A DNA stretch of 64,000 nucleotides from Brevibacillus humidisoli (GCF_020923435.1 NZ_CP087263.1:3181970-3245969), one strand, 5' to 3'. Shown: positions 16,149 through 25,783, numbered from the stretch's first letter. Made by a program: numbers and translations. The notes: a model not told the origin generated them from the sequence alone.

Positions 16149-16618
16149 CCTTTTCCCTCCTTCGCTCTCATTCTCTCCTGCATCTCGATGATCACCGACT
16201 CAGCTCTCAGTACTTGTTCTCCCTGCTGATTGGCATACTCTGTCACCAATGTGAACAGGTTCATTCTGCTTTTCGACTCGGCAGCGACAATCCGTGAGCA
16301 GGCGGTGATCTCATCACCCGCGCAGATCACACTGCCGTAATCGTACCGTTGTTTTCCGTGCAGCACGCGAAGCGGGTCCAGCTCTAACACTTCTATCAAA
16401 TGTTCGAAACTGGGTCCTGCCCACATCTCGATCACGGTAGAAAATGTAGGGGGTAGAGGGATGTCGCGAAAGCCTGACTGCTGGGCAACATCTCTGTCAT
16501 GGTAAATCGGGTTGTCATCGCCGATCGCAAGTGCAAACTCGCGGATTTTTCCTGCTTCTACGCGATACGCATACGGCTCAAATGTGTATCCGACGTATTT
16601 GGATAGATCTTTGGTCAC
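16145..16618 (-). CDS. FAS1-type dehydratase domain protein, HadA-type subunit
   Basis: 157 residues of the N-terminal MaoC/FAS1 dehydratase type: an early YRVEAGKIREFALAIGDDNPIYHD segment, then PLPPTFSTVIEMWAG and HGKQRYDYGSVICAGDEI. This subunit type usually lacks the full catalytic pair and helps bind the acyl chain, with HadB supplying catalysis. It starts at GTG 16618 with AGGAGG 7 bases upstream. It forms a two-gene operon with the following MaoC-like gene and ends at the 15.6-kb terminator. Confidence 0.82.
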   Translation of the reverse strand: MTKDLSKYVGYTFEPYAYRVEAGKIREFALAIGDDNPIYHDRDVAQQSGFRDIPLPPTFSTVIEMWAGPSFEHLIEVLELDPLRVLHGKQRYDYGSVICAGDEITACSRIVAAESKSRMNLFTLVTEYANQQGEQVLRAESVIIEMQERMRAKEGKG

Positions 16619-17109
16619 CGCTGACCCTCCTCGCTTTTCCTGGATTGCTGCCTATTGGCCGGCTTCATCCTCCAGACAGCAGGCAACTGCCTCTTCTCTT
16701 CTTTTATGCGGGAATTCAAACTCGCAGACGATATCTTCTCCTTAACTGACAATATGGTCTGCTTATATGAAGACGTACACACAGCCGCAATATTCACCTG
16801 AGATCCTAAGTTCGCAAAAAACAAGATGATCTCACAACTAGGTATAGCAGGATATCTGCTTGTTCCGCACTTGTCGCGAGACTAACCTGCTTCTTTTTCA
16901 ACCCGTTTCGCTGGCTTCTTTCACACCTATTCATTCTACAACTGCCGTTTCCCATTAGTATCCAGGGAACAATTTTTGCACAAGTCTGCTTGGTAACATT
17001 CGGTCTGACAATACAAATGCCCCATATAGTAAAGTAGTAGTATAAACAGATGTTCTACCATCTGTGCAAGCAGCAGATTGTGCATGATTTTGTGCTAAAG
17101 GTGGCCACC
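16619..17109 (+). other. Gene-free divergent intergenic region
   Basis: About 490 bases between the dehydratase pair and the PRD regulator gene. No credible coding frame is seen. A small perfect hairpin ACAGATG/CATCTGT lies at 17048-17067, in the leader of the regulator gene. No promoter matched convincingly; weak CTGACA boxes occur near 16746 and 17004. Confidence 0.4.
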
Positions 17110-19164
17110 ATGTTAGACAAAAGAGCAATGCAAATCTTGCAGTATCTACTGCAGTCCCATCACTACGTGTCAGTCAAGGAATTGATGGAACATTTCTCGA
17201 TTTCTCGTAGAACATTATACTACGACATCGGGAAAATCAACGATTGGCTCAAACAATCTGGTTTGCCAGCCGTACCGTACATCTATGCAAAAGGGTTTTA
17301 TTTCGACGACAGCAGGAAGCAAGCGATAGCTCGGATCACGGGAACAAAAAGCTTCGATCTATCTGCTTTGCGCCCAGGTGAAAGGCAGCTCTATTTGCTT
17401 TTCTATCTGCTCCTGACCGATGAACGAATTACCACACGCGAGTGCATGGAGAAGACTGGTGTCAGCCGCAATACCACTTTACATGATATCAAGCACATCA
17501 AAAAGGAAGTAGAACGGCAGGGGCTGCGACTCTCCTACTCGCACACGGATGGATATCGGATCAGCGGGAGTGAATTGACGATCCGCAATCTGTTAAGTCA
17601 ATCCGTACATTCTCTGCTGCATGATGGTCAAGAACGGTTGATCCAGGAACTGCTTGCAGGCCGGGGAGACATTCCTACTCCCGACGCGATCCTGCAATGG
17701 CTGGGGGAATGCGAGTACCACTTGCATCTGCAGTTTGCCGATGATTCGACCAAGCTATTAAGTTATCTCTTTTCTCTCTACCTCCAGCGGTTTTTGAGCG
17801 GCCATCCCGTCTCTTTTCCACAAAAACAGATCAAGCACATCGTGACGACAAAGCATTATCAGGTAGTTGATACGCTGGAGCGAATCATCCCAATCAAGCT
17901 GAATCAGGACGAAAAATGCTATTTGTCTACCTTGCTGCTAAGCGCCAAGGTGAATGAACTGGATCAGTCGACGGAGCAGCATGAGATTCCTTTTCTAAAA
18001 GCGGCGATCCGGAAAATGGTTGATCTGTTTGAGATGCGAGCCTGTGTGGTGTTTGATCACCGCGTTGAACTGGAACAAAATTTGTATCTTCACCTGCAGC
18101 CAGCCTATTACCGCTTTATCTATAACATCGACGTCTCCAACCCGCTGAAAGGCGTGATTGTGCGCCAATATCGCGACATTTATGAACTGACCAAAAAAAG
18201 CATCTCACCGCTGGAAGAATTGGTCGGCAAAACGATCACAGAAGATGAGATCGCCTATATTACCGTTCATTTCGGAGGCTGGATGCGGCGACAAGGGATC
18301 ACAGCGAGCACCCTGCGGCGTGTCTTGCTGGTTTGTGCAAATGGCGTAGGCACCTCTCGCATCCTGGCGCAGCAGTTGGAGGGGCTTTTTGCCAACATTG
18401 ATTTGCTTGGTCCCCTTACCCTCAGGCAATACGAACAGTTTCAGGAAGAGGTAGACTTGGTTGTCTCTACGACCAAAATAAGCAACCCGCGTCATCGGAT
18501 CATTTTCGTCAACCCGATCTTAACGGATGCCGATAAAGTGCACCTGTTAAATGAAATGGAGAACTTATCCAACCATTCCCCTTCCCATGTGACGGCACAA
18601 AGCATCGTCGAGGTAGTGAAAAAATATGCAGTCCTGGAAAAAGAGGAAGAGGTCATAGAGGAAATCAAGCAGGTGTTGCAACAGCATAAGCAGCTAAAAA
18701 GGGAGCGAAAACCAATGCTAGACGAGTTGTTACGCGAAGAATATATCCTGTTGAAAGACCAGGTGAGTGATTGGCGGGAAGCCATACGTACGGCAGCCGA
18801 ACCGCTTCTGCGCAGCCAGTCGATCACAGAGGGGTATGTGCAGGCGATGATCGCCAACGTGGAAGAAAACGGTCCTTATGTCGTGATTGCTCCCAAAGTG
18901 GCGCTGCCGCATGCAAGACCGGAGCAGGGAGTAAACCGGGTCGGCATGAGTTTGCTTCGATTGAAGAAGCCCGTCTCATTCTCAGAGGACCAAGAGCGGG
19001 AAGCACAGTTGATCATCGTATTGGCCGCCATCGACCAAGAAACCCACTTAAAAGCATTGGCGCAGATGTCAAAGATGCTGTCCGAAGAAAGCAACATCGA
19101 CGAACTGATCGCCGCCAATGATAAAGATACCATACTTCGATATATCGCAACGTATTCCGAATAG
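17110..19164 (+). CDS. PRD-containing PTS-controlled regulator with EIIB and EIIA domains
   Basis: From ATG 17110 (AAAGGTGG just upstream) the protein has 684 residues. It has an N-terminal helix-turn-helix (about 5-60, HFSISRRTLYYDIGKINDWL) and a second HTH region (TTRECMEKTGVSRNTTLHDI). Two PRD modules follow (about 175-400), then a GatB-like EIIB domain with VLLVCANGVGTS (Cys near 408) and a mannitol/fructose-type EIIA with VALPHARPE (His near 600). Such MtlR/LicR-type activators are tuned by phosphorylation. It precedes an ascorbate-type EIIB-EIIC pair that has no separate EIIA, so its own EIIA may serve that transporter. Confidence 0.9.
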   Translation: MLDKRAMQILQYLLQSHHYVSVKELMEHFSISRRTLYYDIGKINDWLKQSGLPAVPYIYAKGFYFDDSRKQAIARITGTKSFDLSALRPGERQLYLLFYLLLTDERITTRECMEKTGVSRNTTLHDIKHIKKEVERQGLRLSYSHTDGYRISGSELTIRNLLSQSVHSLLHDGQERLIQELLAGRGDIPTPDAILQWLGECEYHLHLQFADDSTKLLSYLFSLYLQRFLSGHPVSFPQKQIKHIVTTKHYQVVDTLERIIPIKLNQDEKCYLSTLLLSAKVNELDQSTEQHEIPFLKAAIRKMVDLFEMRACVVFDHRVELEQNLYLHLQPAYYRFIYNIDVSNPLKGVIVRQYRDIYELTKKSISPLEELVGKTITEDEIAYITVHFGGWMRRQGITASTLRRVLLVCANGVGTSRILAQQLEGLFANIDLLGPLTLRQYEQFQEEVDLVVSTTKISNPRHRIIFVNPILTDADKVHLLNEMENLSNHSPSHVTAQSIVEVVKKYAVLEKEEEVIEEIKQVLQQHKQLKRERKPMLDELLREEYILLKDQVSDWREAIRTAAEPLLRSQSITEGYVQAMIANVEENGPYVVIAPKVALPHARPEQGVNRVGMSLLRLKKPVSFSEDQEREAQLIIVLAAIDQETHLKALAQMSKMLSEESNIDELIAANDKDTILRYIATYSE

Positions 19165-19175
19165 GAGGGAAAAGC

Positions 19176-19451
19176 ATGAAAAAGATTCTGGTGGTATGTG
19201 GAAATGGATTGGGCAGCAGCTTCATTGTGGAGATGAACGTAAAGAAAATCCTCGCTGAGATGGGCGTGCAAGCGGAAGTCTCCCACACCGATCTGGCGAC
19301 GAGCAAAACAGAGCAGGCAGATGTGTATCTGGGCTCAAAAGATATTGTGGATCAACTGGAAGATGGCAAACGCTGCGTGATTGGTCTTGAGAACATTTTA
19401 AACCAAGCAGAGATCAAGGAAGCCTTGCAACAATACTTCACGAAGGGATGA
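19176..19451 (+). CDS. ulaB: PTS EIIB, ascorbate (UlaB) type
   Basis: A 91-residue EIIB with the P-loop-like phosphorylation site ILVVCGNGLGSSFIVEMNVKKIL; the cysteine at position 8 carries the phosphate from EIIA to the sugar. Length and the EVSHTDLATS segment match the SgaB/UlaB group of the ascorbate superfamily. It starts 11 bases after the regulator stop with AGGAGGG upstream, and the EIIC gene follows 6 bases later. Ascorbate is the type substrate, but related systems import other carbohydrates. Confidence 0.88.
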   Translation: MKKILVVCGNGLGSSFIVEMNVKKILAEMGVQAEVSHTDLATSKTEQADVYLGSKDIVDQLEDGKRCVIGLENILNQAEIKEALQQYFTKG

Positions 19452-19457
19452 TCATCG

Positions 19458-20720
19458 ATGCTTGATCTAATCATGAAAGACATACTGGGAACCCCAGCGA
19501 TCTTGGTCGGGCTGTTTGCCCTGGTCGGATTGCTGCTGCAGAAAAAAGGGACGGCTGATGTCGTCTCCGGAACCTTAAAGACAGTCATGGGCTTTCTGAT
19601 CCTGGGCGCTGGCGCAGGCATATTGGTGGGCGCGTTAGACGCTTTTGGCAAAATGTTTGACATGGCCTTTCACATCCAGGGTGTGATCCCCAACAATGAA
19701 GCGATCGTCGCGCTCGCCCAGCAAACCTTTGGCGCGGAAACAGCGATGATCATGCTGTTCGGGATGATCGTCAACATCCTGTTGGCGCGCTTCACCCCGT
19801 TTAAGTACATTTTCTTGACGGGTCACCACACGATGTTTATGGCGTGCCTGATTGGCGTGATCTTGTCGACCGGTGGTGTGAAGGGCGTACCAATGGTGAT
19901 CATCGGGTCGATTATCCTCGGTGCATTGATGGTCTTATCTCCTGCCATGCTGCAGCCTTTTATGAGAAAAATTACAGGTACCAATGACATTGCGATGGGT
20001 CATTTCGGTTCTGTCGGTTACTTGGTGGCCGGGTATATCGGAAAAGTGGTCGGCAACCCGGAAAAATCGACAGAAGAGATTAAAGTGCCAAAATCACTGG
20101 GCTTTTTGCGAGATACATCCGTTTCTGTATCCTTAACGATGACGCTCTTGTTTCTCATTGTGGCCCTTGCAGTAGGGCCAGGATTGGTTGAGCAGGAACT
20201 AAGCGGTGGCCAAAACTACCTCGTCTATGCGGTATTGCAAGCGATTACCTTTGCCGCAGGGGTCTACATCGTACTGGCCGGGGTGCGGATTCTGCTGGCC
20301 GAGATTGTGCCCGCCTTTAAAGGGATTGCCGACAAAGTAGTGCCAAACGCCATTCCGGCACTTGATTGTCCGACGGTCTTCCCGTTTGCCTCCAATGCCG
20401 TTGTGATCGGATTTTTTGCCAGCTTTGTCGCAGGTTTGGTATCGATGTTCTTATTGCCGATCTTCGGATTGAAAGTGATCGTACCCGGACTTGTCCCCCA
20501 CTTCTTTACCGGTGCCGCGGCCGGCGTGTTTGGAAATGCGACAGGCGGCCGTCGCGGAGCGATTGCCGGCGCCTTCGTAAACGGTTTGCTGATCAGCTTT
20601 TTGCCTGCGATGCTTCTGCCGGTACTGGGCTCGCTCGGATTTGAGGGAACCACCTTTGGCGACGCTGATTTTGGCATCGTCGGGATTATTCTGGGGAAAG
20701 TAGTGGCTTTAGTGAACTAA
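19458..20720 (+). CDS. ulaA: PTS EIIC, ascorbate (UlaA) type
   Basis: A 420-residue membrane transporter with about eleven hydrophobic segments and the UlaA hallmarks GTPAILVGLFALVGLLLQKK near the N-terminus, LARFTPFKYIFLTGHHTMFMA and DCPTVFPFASNAVVIGF. It imports and phosphorylates its sugar with UlaB. It is the last gene of the PRD regulator-EIIB-EIIC operon. Its final codons lie in a 19-nt repeat that continues past the stop. No ula catabolic enzymes are nearby, so the substrate remains open. Confidence 0.88.
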   Translation: MLDLIMKDILGTPAILVGLFALVGLLLQKKGTADVVSGTLKTVMGFLILGAGAGILVGALDAFGKMFDMAFHIQGVIPNNEAIVALAQQTFGAETAMIMLFGMIVNILLARFTPFKYIFLTGHHTMFMACLIGVILSTGGVKGVPMVIIGSIILGALMVLSPAMLQPFMRKITGTNDIAMGHFGSVGYLVAGYIGKVVGNPEKSTEEIKVPKSLGFLRDTSVSVSLTMTLLFLIVALAVGPGLVEQELSGGQNYLVYAVLQAITFAAGVYIVLAGVRILLAEIVPAFKGIADKVVPNAIPALDCPTVFPFASNAVVIGFFASFVAGLVSMFLLPIFGLKVIVPGLVPHFFTGAAAGVFGNATGGRRGAIAGAFVNGLLISFLPAMLLPVLGSLGFEGTTFGDADFGIVGIILGKVVALVN

Positions 20721-20759
20721 TATGGCTTTGGTAAACTATTATGGCTTTGGTGAATGCAT
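20703..20759 (+). repeat. Triplicated 19-nt tandem repeat at the ulaA 3' end
   Basis: Three adjacent 19-base units begin at 20703, 20722 and 20741, each carrying TGGCTTTRGTRAA. The first unit encodes the last residues of UlaA and its stop; the next two lie past the stop. It looks like a recent slippage or duplication event. Confidence 0.75.
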
Positions 20760-20797
20760 ACGCTGCGATTACACCGCATGATGATCTGTCTATTAAG

Positions 20798-20830
20798 CAG
20801 GCGCTGCTGAAAAAAAGCAGCGCCTGTTTG
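20798..20830 (+). terminator. Terminator of the PTS operon
   Basis: CAGGCGCTGC pairs perfectly with GCAGCGCCTG around a 9-base A-rich loop, followed by TTTG; AAG before the stem adds pairs with the T run. The reverse strand also reads as a terminator, serving the convergent MATE gene. Confidence 0.85.
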
Positions 20831-20879
20831 CTTGCTGTATTCCCCTGCATGTTTGCTAACCAATCGAAACAGCCCACCC

Positions 20880-22220
20880 TTACACCATCGGATCGGGAAC
20901 AGACCGTCTCAAGCGTCCAAAGAGAAAGATCATAAGCGCGGTCAACGCCTCAGCCGCAGGTACGGAGAGCCAAATCCCGTTGAGACCCAACCAGTCCGGC
21001 AGCAGCCATAAAAACAGCAAAACGAGCAGGATTCCCCGGCCAATCGTAATGATCAAGGCGACGGGGATATACCCTACTGATTGAAAATAGGTGGCGTACA
21101 CCAGGTTGTAGCCTAAAAACAAATAGTTTAAGAAAAACAAACTCAACCCGTTCACCGTCAGTTGATACAGTTCCTCCGAGGTGACGTCGAACAGGGCGAC
21201 GAGGGGTCCGGCAAAAAGCCAGCCTGTACCAAGAAAAAAGAGGCCCAGCCCCAGCGCCGTGATCACGGCCAGCCGCATGCAGCGCTTCAGACGATCGTAC
21301 AGCCGTGCTCCGTAGTGAAAACTGGCGAGCGGCTGCAGCGCTGACCCGACTCCGAGAAATACGAGCAGCATCAAGGAGTGCAGATAGTTCAAGATTGAAT
21401 AGGAAGCAACGCCGATCTCTCCAATCATCCGCATGAAGGCCAGATTCATCGCAATCGTCACGATCGCGATGGCGATCTCGGCAACAAAACTGGGAAAGCC
21501 GATCGTCAAGATGCGCTTGATCGTGTGACCATCAAAGCGAACGGGCACCCACCGCAGCGTCCTGTTCCGCCGGAAAAAATGGGTAAGCAGGACGATAAAG
21601 CCGATCCCGGTTGCCTGAACAATCGCGTACGCCGCCCCCGCCACTCCCCATCCCCAGACAAATATGTACACGTAATCGAGGATCACATTGAGGATCGCAG
21701 TTACAATCAGAGAGGCCATCGACAGATTGGGATTGCCATCGTTGCGAACAAAGATGCTCAGTATATTCTGAAAAACAAACACGATCCCGTACATCAACAG
21801 AATCGACAGGTAATCCAACGCATACGGCAGGATCACCTGATTGGCCCCAAGCAGCAGGGCGAGAGGTTCGATGTTGAACAGGCAGATAATCATGATCACG
21901 CCGATCAGCAGAATAGCCAGGGTACAGGCTTGGGAAAAGATCGATTGCGCCTCTCTCTGCTTGTTTTCCCCCAGGGAAATGGAATACAGCGTCGCTCCGC
22001 CAATCCCAATCCATAGCGAGATCGAGATGAAGATCGAAAAAGCAGGAACGGCGATATTGACCCCTGCCAATCCATTGGGGCCGACTCCATGACCAATAAA
22101 GATACCGTCAATCACAATGTTGACAGACATTAAAAGCATACCGAGAACCGAAGGGAGCAGATAGGCAAAAAACAACTTCCCGATTGGTGCTTCACGTAGT
22201 TTTGCTGCTGTTGCTGACAT
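20880..22220 (-). CDS. MATE-family multidrug efflux transporter
   Basis: 446 residues with twelve predicted membrane helices in two related halves. The first helix carries FAYLLPSVLGMLLMSVNIVIDGIFIGHGVG, the typical MATE start, and the second half repeats a similar pattern (GFPSFVAEIAIAIVTIAMNLAFM). It should export cationic compounds using Na+ or H+. ATG 22220 lies 7 bases after GGAGGT; the longer frame starts within that site. It is divergent from the AraC-type regulator, which might control it. Confidence 0.88.
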   Translation of the reverse strand: MSATAAKLREAPIGKLFFAYLLPSVLGMLLMSVNIVIDGIFIGHGVGPNGLAGVNIAVPAFSIFISISLWIGIGGATLYSISLGENKQREAQSIFSQACTLAILLIGVIMIICLFNIEPLALLLGANQVILPYALDYLSILLMYGIVFVFQNILSIFVRNDGNPNLSMASLIVTAILNVILDYVYIFVWGWGVAGAAYAIVQATGIGFIVLLTHFFRRNRTLRWVPVRFDGHTIKRILTIGFPSFVAEIAIAIVTIAMNLAFMRMIGEIGVASYSILNYLHSLMLLVFLGVGSALQPLASFHYGARLYDRLKRCMRLAVITALGLGLFFLGTGWLFAGPLVALFDVTSEELYQLTVNGLSLFFLNYLFLGYNLVYATYFQSVGYIPVALIITIGRGILLVLLFLWLLPDWLGLNGIWLSVPAAEALTALMIFLFGRLRRSVPDPMV

Positions 22221-22392
22221 GGTTGTAACCTCCACTCAAACTGTTTCCAGTATAAACCGCAGTTGTCCAACTTGAAAGTCACACTGTTTCCAGCACGCTC
22301 AAGAGGTATAATGAAAGCAAATCTTTTGATCGAACATCCCTTCAGGGCCGCTTCTTGTTCCCCCTAAAGACAGATAGTGAAGGAGGATTCCC

Positions 22393-23880
22393 ATGGCCAA
22401 ACTGCTGATAGCCGACCGCGACCAAAACGAACGAACCGGGATTGCCTGGCTCGTCTCCTCCTATGCGCTCAACTATGAGATCGTGCTGACAGCGGGAACG
22501 CCGACCGAAGCATTTCGCCTGATCGAAGCAGAAGTACCTGACGTGATCTGTATCGAACTGGACATGATTCCGCGGGAAGCATGGGACAGTTTTAAGGAGC
22601 TGATCCATCATTACCAGCCCGTGGTCATCGTGATGACCGCAGAGGCCACATTTGAGAGAGCTGTGCAGGGAATTGAACTGCACGCTATTGACCTGTGGGT
22701 GAAGCCACAGTCACCCGATACGATCAAACGGGTCCTCACCCGCTGCGCAAGGGAACTGCTCCCATCTGTGCGGGCATCGGCAGGAACCGCGGCTCCTGCT
22801 TCACCTGCCGTCTCCTACCGTTCCTTGTTTTTGCCGCAAGAAGCATCTGGCACCTCCTACCACTTGATGCTGATCCAGCCGGAAGATACGGCACAACTGA
22901 CGACGCTGCTCAGCTATTTGCAGGAGTACCCGTTTCACGCGCCGCCCGTGCTGCTGCCGCTCAGCGACGCCATCGTCTGTGTCTTCCCCTCCGAGCACTT
23001 GCAGTCAGCACAGCAGCTGCACTACCTGGGAAGCCGTCTCTTGCGGGAGTGGGAAGAAACATCTGCTGAACCCTTGTCTATCGTCATCTACGACACAGAC
23101 GATCCGCTGCTGACACTCAACCAGAAGTACCGTCATGCCAAGCAGGCTCTCGAAATCCGTTTCTTTAAGGGATACCGGCAGATTTCAGTGGTACAAGGAA
23201 AAGTAGATTGGCTGATGATTGACCCGTTCCTCACGCCTGCCGAACAGCGAACCTGGATCGAGATGCTTAACGACGGGGATCGGGAGAAAATCAAACGCTG
23301 GATGTACCGGGAGTTTTTAAACAAGGAAGCACCCTATCCCGAACCGGGACTGCTGCGGATTCGGCTGACCAGCATACTGGCACAGGTACGCCGCTTCATG
23401 AAGTCGTACTACCTGGACGAAGGCGCGGTGGAAGATCTCTATCACCGTGTTTTTGAGACGATCCTGTACAATCCGATCCTCTACCGGATCGTCCAGGAAT
23501 TCCTGCTGTTTCTCTACGAAGTGCTGGATGCCGCCAGTCACCACCGGGAGAGTGCTCGTACCGATGTGGTCGAACAAGCGCTCCGCTATATGGAAGAACA
23601 GTTTCAGCAGTCTGATCTGCGTCTGGAAGACGTCGCCCGCTACGTCGACCGCAGCCCGGCTTATCTCAGCTCGCTGATGACCAAACGGACGGACAGCTCG
23701 TTCCGCCAGCTGCTCACCTCGATCCGACTCAAGGAAGCACAGCGCCTGCTGCTGGAAACCAACCTGTCCGTACAGGAAATCGCAGATAAGAGCGGGTTTG
23801 TGAATGCCAACTACTTCAGCAGAATTTTTAAAGAAAAAACAGGAACATCCCCCCGCTCGTTTCGAAATCGTAAAAAATGA
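22393..23880 (+). CDS. AraC-type pseudo-response regulator
   Basis: 495 residues: an N-terminal receiver domain (1-120), a long middle region, and a C-terminal AraC/XylS double helix-turn-helix (about 395-492, DLRLEDVARYVDRSPAYLSSLM and LSVQEIADKSGFVNANYFSRIFKEKTG). In the receiver the acidic pair is D8/D10, Thr and Lys switch residues are present (VMTAEAT, LWVKP), but the phospho-acceptor Asp position holds Glu55 in VICIELDMIP. Glu often mimics the phosphorylated state. No sensor kinase is adjacent. It lies between a divergent MATE gene and the hut cluster, so either could be its target. Confidence 0.85.
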   Translation: MAKLLIADRDQNERTGIAWLVSSYALNYEIVLTAGTPTEAFRLIEAEVPDVICIELDMIPREAWDSFKELIHHYQPVVIVMTAEATFERAVQGIELHAIDLWVKPQSPDTIKRVLTRCARELLPSVRASAGTAAPASPAVSYRSLFLPQEASGTSYHLMLIQPEDTAQLTTLLSYLQEYPFHAPPVLLPLSDAIVCVFPSEHLQSAQQLHYLGSRLLREWEETSAEPLSIVIYDTDDPLLTLNQKYRHAKQALEIRFFKGYRQISVVQGKVDWLMIDPFLTPAEQRTWIEMLNDGDREKIKRWMYREFLNKEAPYPEPGLLRIRLTSILAQVRRFMKSYYLDEGAVEDLYHRVFETILYNPILYRIVQEFLLFLYEVLDAASHHRESARTDVVEQALRYMEEQFQQSDLRLEDVARYVDRSPAYLSSLMTKRTDSSFRQLLTSIRLKEAQRLLLETNLSVQEIADKSGFVNANYFSRIFKEKTGTSPRSFRNRKK

Positions 23881-23891
23881 AAGAAACCGAA

Positions 23892-23929
23892 AGAAAGTGC
23901 TTATATCGCTGTAAGCGCTTTTTCTTTTG
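23892..23929 (+). terminator. Terminator after the AraC-type gene, overlapping a cre-like sequence
   Basis: AAAGTGCTTA pairs with TAAGCGCTTT around an 8-base loop (23892-23921), followed by TTCTTTTG. The 3' arm contains TGTAAGCGCTTTTT (23910-23923), close to the CcpA cre consensus. Because it is also a terminator arm, the cre reading is only a possibility; hut operons are often catabolite-repressed. Confidence 0.65.
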
Positions 23930-23985
23930 TCCACGTTGACAGAAAAAAATGAAACCGATTCGAAAGGGAGCCTCCTGTTTTTCGC

Positions 23986-24016
23986 TGCTCCTCTTTTTCT
24001 ATACTAAAGAGGAGCA
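23986..24016 (+). promoter_or_regulatory. Perfect 11-bp inverted repeat in the hutU leader
   Basis: TGCTCCTCTTT (23986-23996) is exactly complementary to AAAGAGGAGCA (24006-24016) with loop TTCTATACT. It ends 28 bases before the hutU start. It could be a regulator's operator, with TATACT as a -10 box in the loop, or an RNA stem that masks AGAGGAG, which looks like a ribosome site. Confidence 0.55.
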
Positions 24017-24044
24017 AATCCATTATCGAAAAGCAGGTGAGATC

Positions 24045-25718
24045 ATGCCTATCACAAACCATACGAACAAGCGAGTTGTGCCCCTGTTGACCGGCACAGA
24101 ACTTCATACCAAAGGCTGGATACAGGAAGCAGCACTGCGCATGCTGCACAACAACCTGAATACCGATGTAGCCGAGCGGCCGGAAGACCTGGTCGTCTAT
24201 GGCGGCATCGGTAAAGCAGCCCGCAACTGGGAATGCTTTGACGCGATCGTAGAAACACTGAAAAACCTGGAAGCCGACGAGACACTGCTGGTGCAGTCGG
24301 GTAAGCCGGTAGCCGTCTTTAAAACACATGCAGACGCGCCGCGCGTACTGATCGCCAATTCCAACCTGGTACCAGCCTGGGCTAATTGGGACCACTTCCA
24401 TGAGTTGGACAAAAAAGGCTTGATGATGTACGGCCAGATGACGGCCGGCAGCTGGATCTACATCGGCAGCCAGGGCATTGTGCAGGGCACGTATGAGACG
24501 TTTGCTGAATGCGCGCGCCAACATTTTAACGGCAGCCTGGCAGGTACGATCACGGTTACCGCTGGTCTCGGCGGGATGGGCGGCGCCCAGCCACTGGCCG
24601 TCTCTCTCAACGGCGGGGTCAGCATCAATATCGAAGTAGACCCTACCCGCATCCAGCGCCGCCTCGATACGAAGTACCTCGATGTGATGACCGACAATCT
24701 GGACGAGGCGATTCGGTTGGCGCTCGATGCTAAACGGGACAAAAAAGACCTCTCGATCGGACTGCTCGGCAACGCTCCCGAAGTGCTGAACGAGATGCTG
24801 CAGCGCGGCTTCATTCCCGATGTGCTGACCGATCAGACATCGGCGCACGACCCGCTCAACGGGTACATCCCAATCGGCATGAGTCTGGAGGAGGCAGCCG
24901 AACTGCGCCAGCGCGATCCCAAGGCGTACGAGGAAAAATCACGGGCAAGCATCGCCACTCATGTTCGGGCGATGCTGGAGATGCAGCAGCGGGGAGCGAT
25001 CACCTTTGACTACGGCAATAACATCCGCCAAGTAGCCAAGGATGAGGGAGTGGATAATGCTTTTGACTTCCCGGGCTTTGTTCCTGCCTATATTCGCCCT
25101 CAGTTCTGCGAAGGTAAAGGACCGTTCCGCTGGGCGGCGCTGTCTGGAGATCCGGAAGACATCTACAAAACGGATGAAGTGATCCTGCGCGAGTTCAGCT
25201 ACAACACGCATCTCTGCAACTGGATCAAAATGGCCCAGCAGCGGATTCAGTTCCAAGGTCTCCCCGCCCGCATCTGCTGGCTGGGCTACGGCGAGAGGGC
25301 CCGCTTCGGCAAAATCATCAACGAGATGGTTGCCAAGGGTGAACTAAAGGCTCCCATCGTGATCGGGCGCGACCACCTCGACTCTGGCTCGGTCGCTTCC
25401 CCCAACCGGGAGACGGAAGCGATGAAAGACGGCAGCGATGCGGTGGCCGACTGGCCGATCCTCAACGCGCTGATCAACGCCGTCGGAGGCGCGAGCTGGA
25501 TATCGGTCCACCACGGCGGCGGTGTAGGGATGGGATACTCGCTGCACGCCGGGATGGTCATCGTAGCAGACGGTACAAAAGAAGCGGAGAAACGTCTGGA
25601 ACGCGTCCTGACTAGTGACCCGGGAATGGGAGTCGTTCGCCACGCCGACGCCGGATACGAGCTTGCCATCCAGACGGCAAAGGAAAAAGGGGTCCACATC
25701 CCGATGCTAAAAGAGTAG
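24045..25718 (+). CDS. hutU: Urocanate hydratase
   Basis: 557 residues, the normal size of HutU, which adds water to urocanate to give imidazolone propionate using NAD+ as an electrophile. The NAD-binding segment [25 protein letters not shown] is intact, as are the active-site stretch with Cys, [14 protein letters not shown], and the [11 protein letters not shown] motif near the C-terminus. ATG 24045 was chosen from the family start; AGGTGA lies just before it. It heads the hutU-hutI-hutG run, the middle of histidine breakdown to glutamate. Confidence 0.97.
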   Translation: MPITNHTNKRVVPLLTGTELHTKGWIQEAALRMLHNNLNTDVAERPEDLVVYGGIGKAARNWECFDAIVETLKNLEADETLLVQSGKPVAVFKTHADAPRVLIANSNLVPAWANWDHFHELDKKGLMMYGQMTAGSWIYIGSQGIVQGTYETFAECARQHFNGSLAGTITVTAGLGGMGGAQPLAVSLNGGVSINIEVDPTRIQRRLDTKYLDVMTDNLDEAIRLALDAKRDKKDLSIGLLGNAPEVLNEMLQRGFIPDVLTDQTSAHDPLNGYIPIGMSLEEAAELRQRDPKAYEEKSRASIATHVRAMLEMQQRGAITFDYGNNIRQVAKDEGVDNAFDFPGFVPAYIRPQFCEGKGPFRWAALSGDPEDIYKTDEVILREFSYNTHLCNWIKMAQQRIQFQGLPARICWLGYGERARFGKIINEMVAKGELKAPIVIGRDHLDSGSVASPNRETEAMKDGSDAVADWPILNALINAVGGASWISVHHGGGVGMGYSLHAGMVIVADGTKEAEKRLERVLTSDPGMGVVRHADAGYELAIQTAKEKGVHIPMLKE

Positions 25719-25783
25719 TGACCAGTCATGCATACGGAAACGATTTGTCCTGATTGCAACGCTTGATTGAAAGGAGAGATTCC

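Noticed and set aside
23910-23923. cre site as a firm feature
   Set aside because: It is wholly explained as the arm of a terminator hairpin, so it is mentioned only as a possibility.
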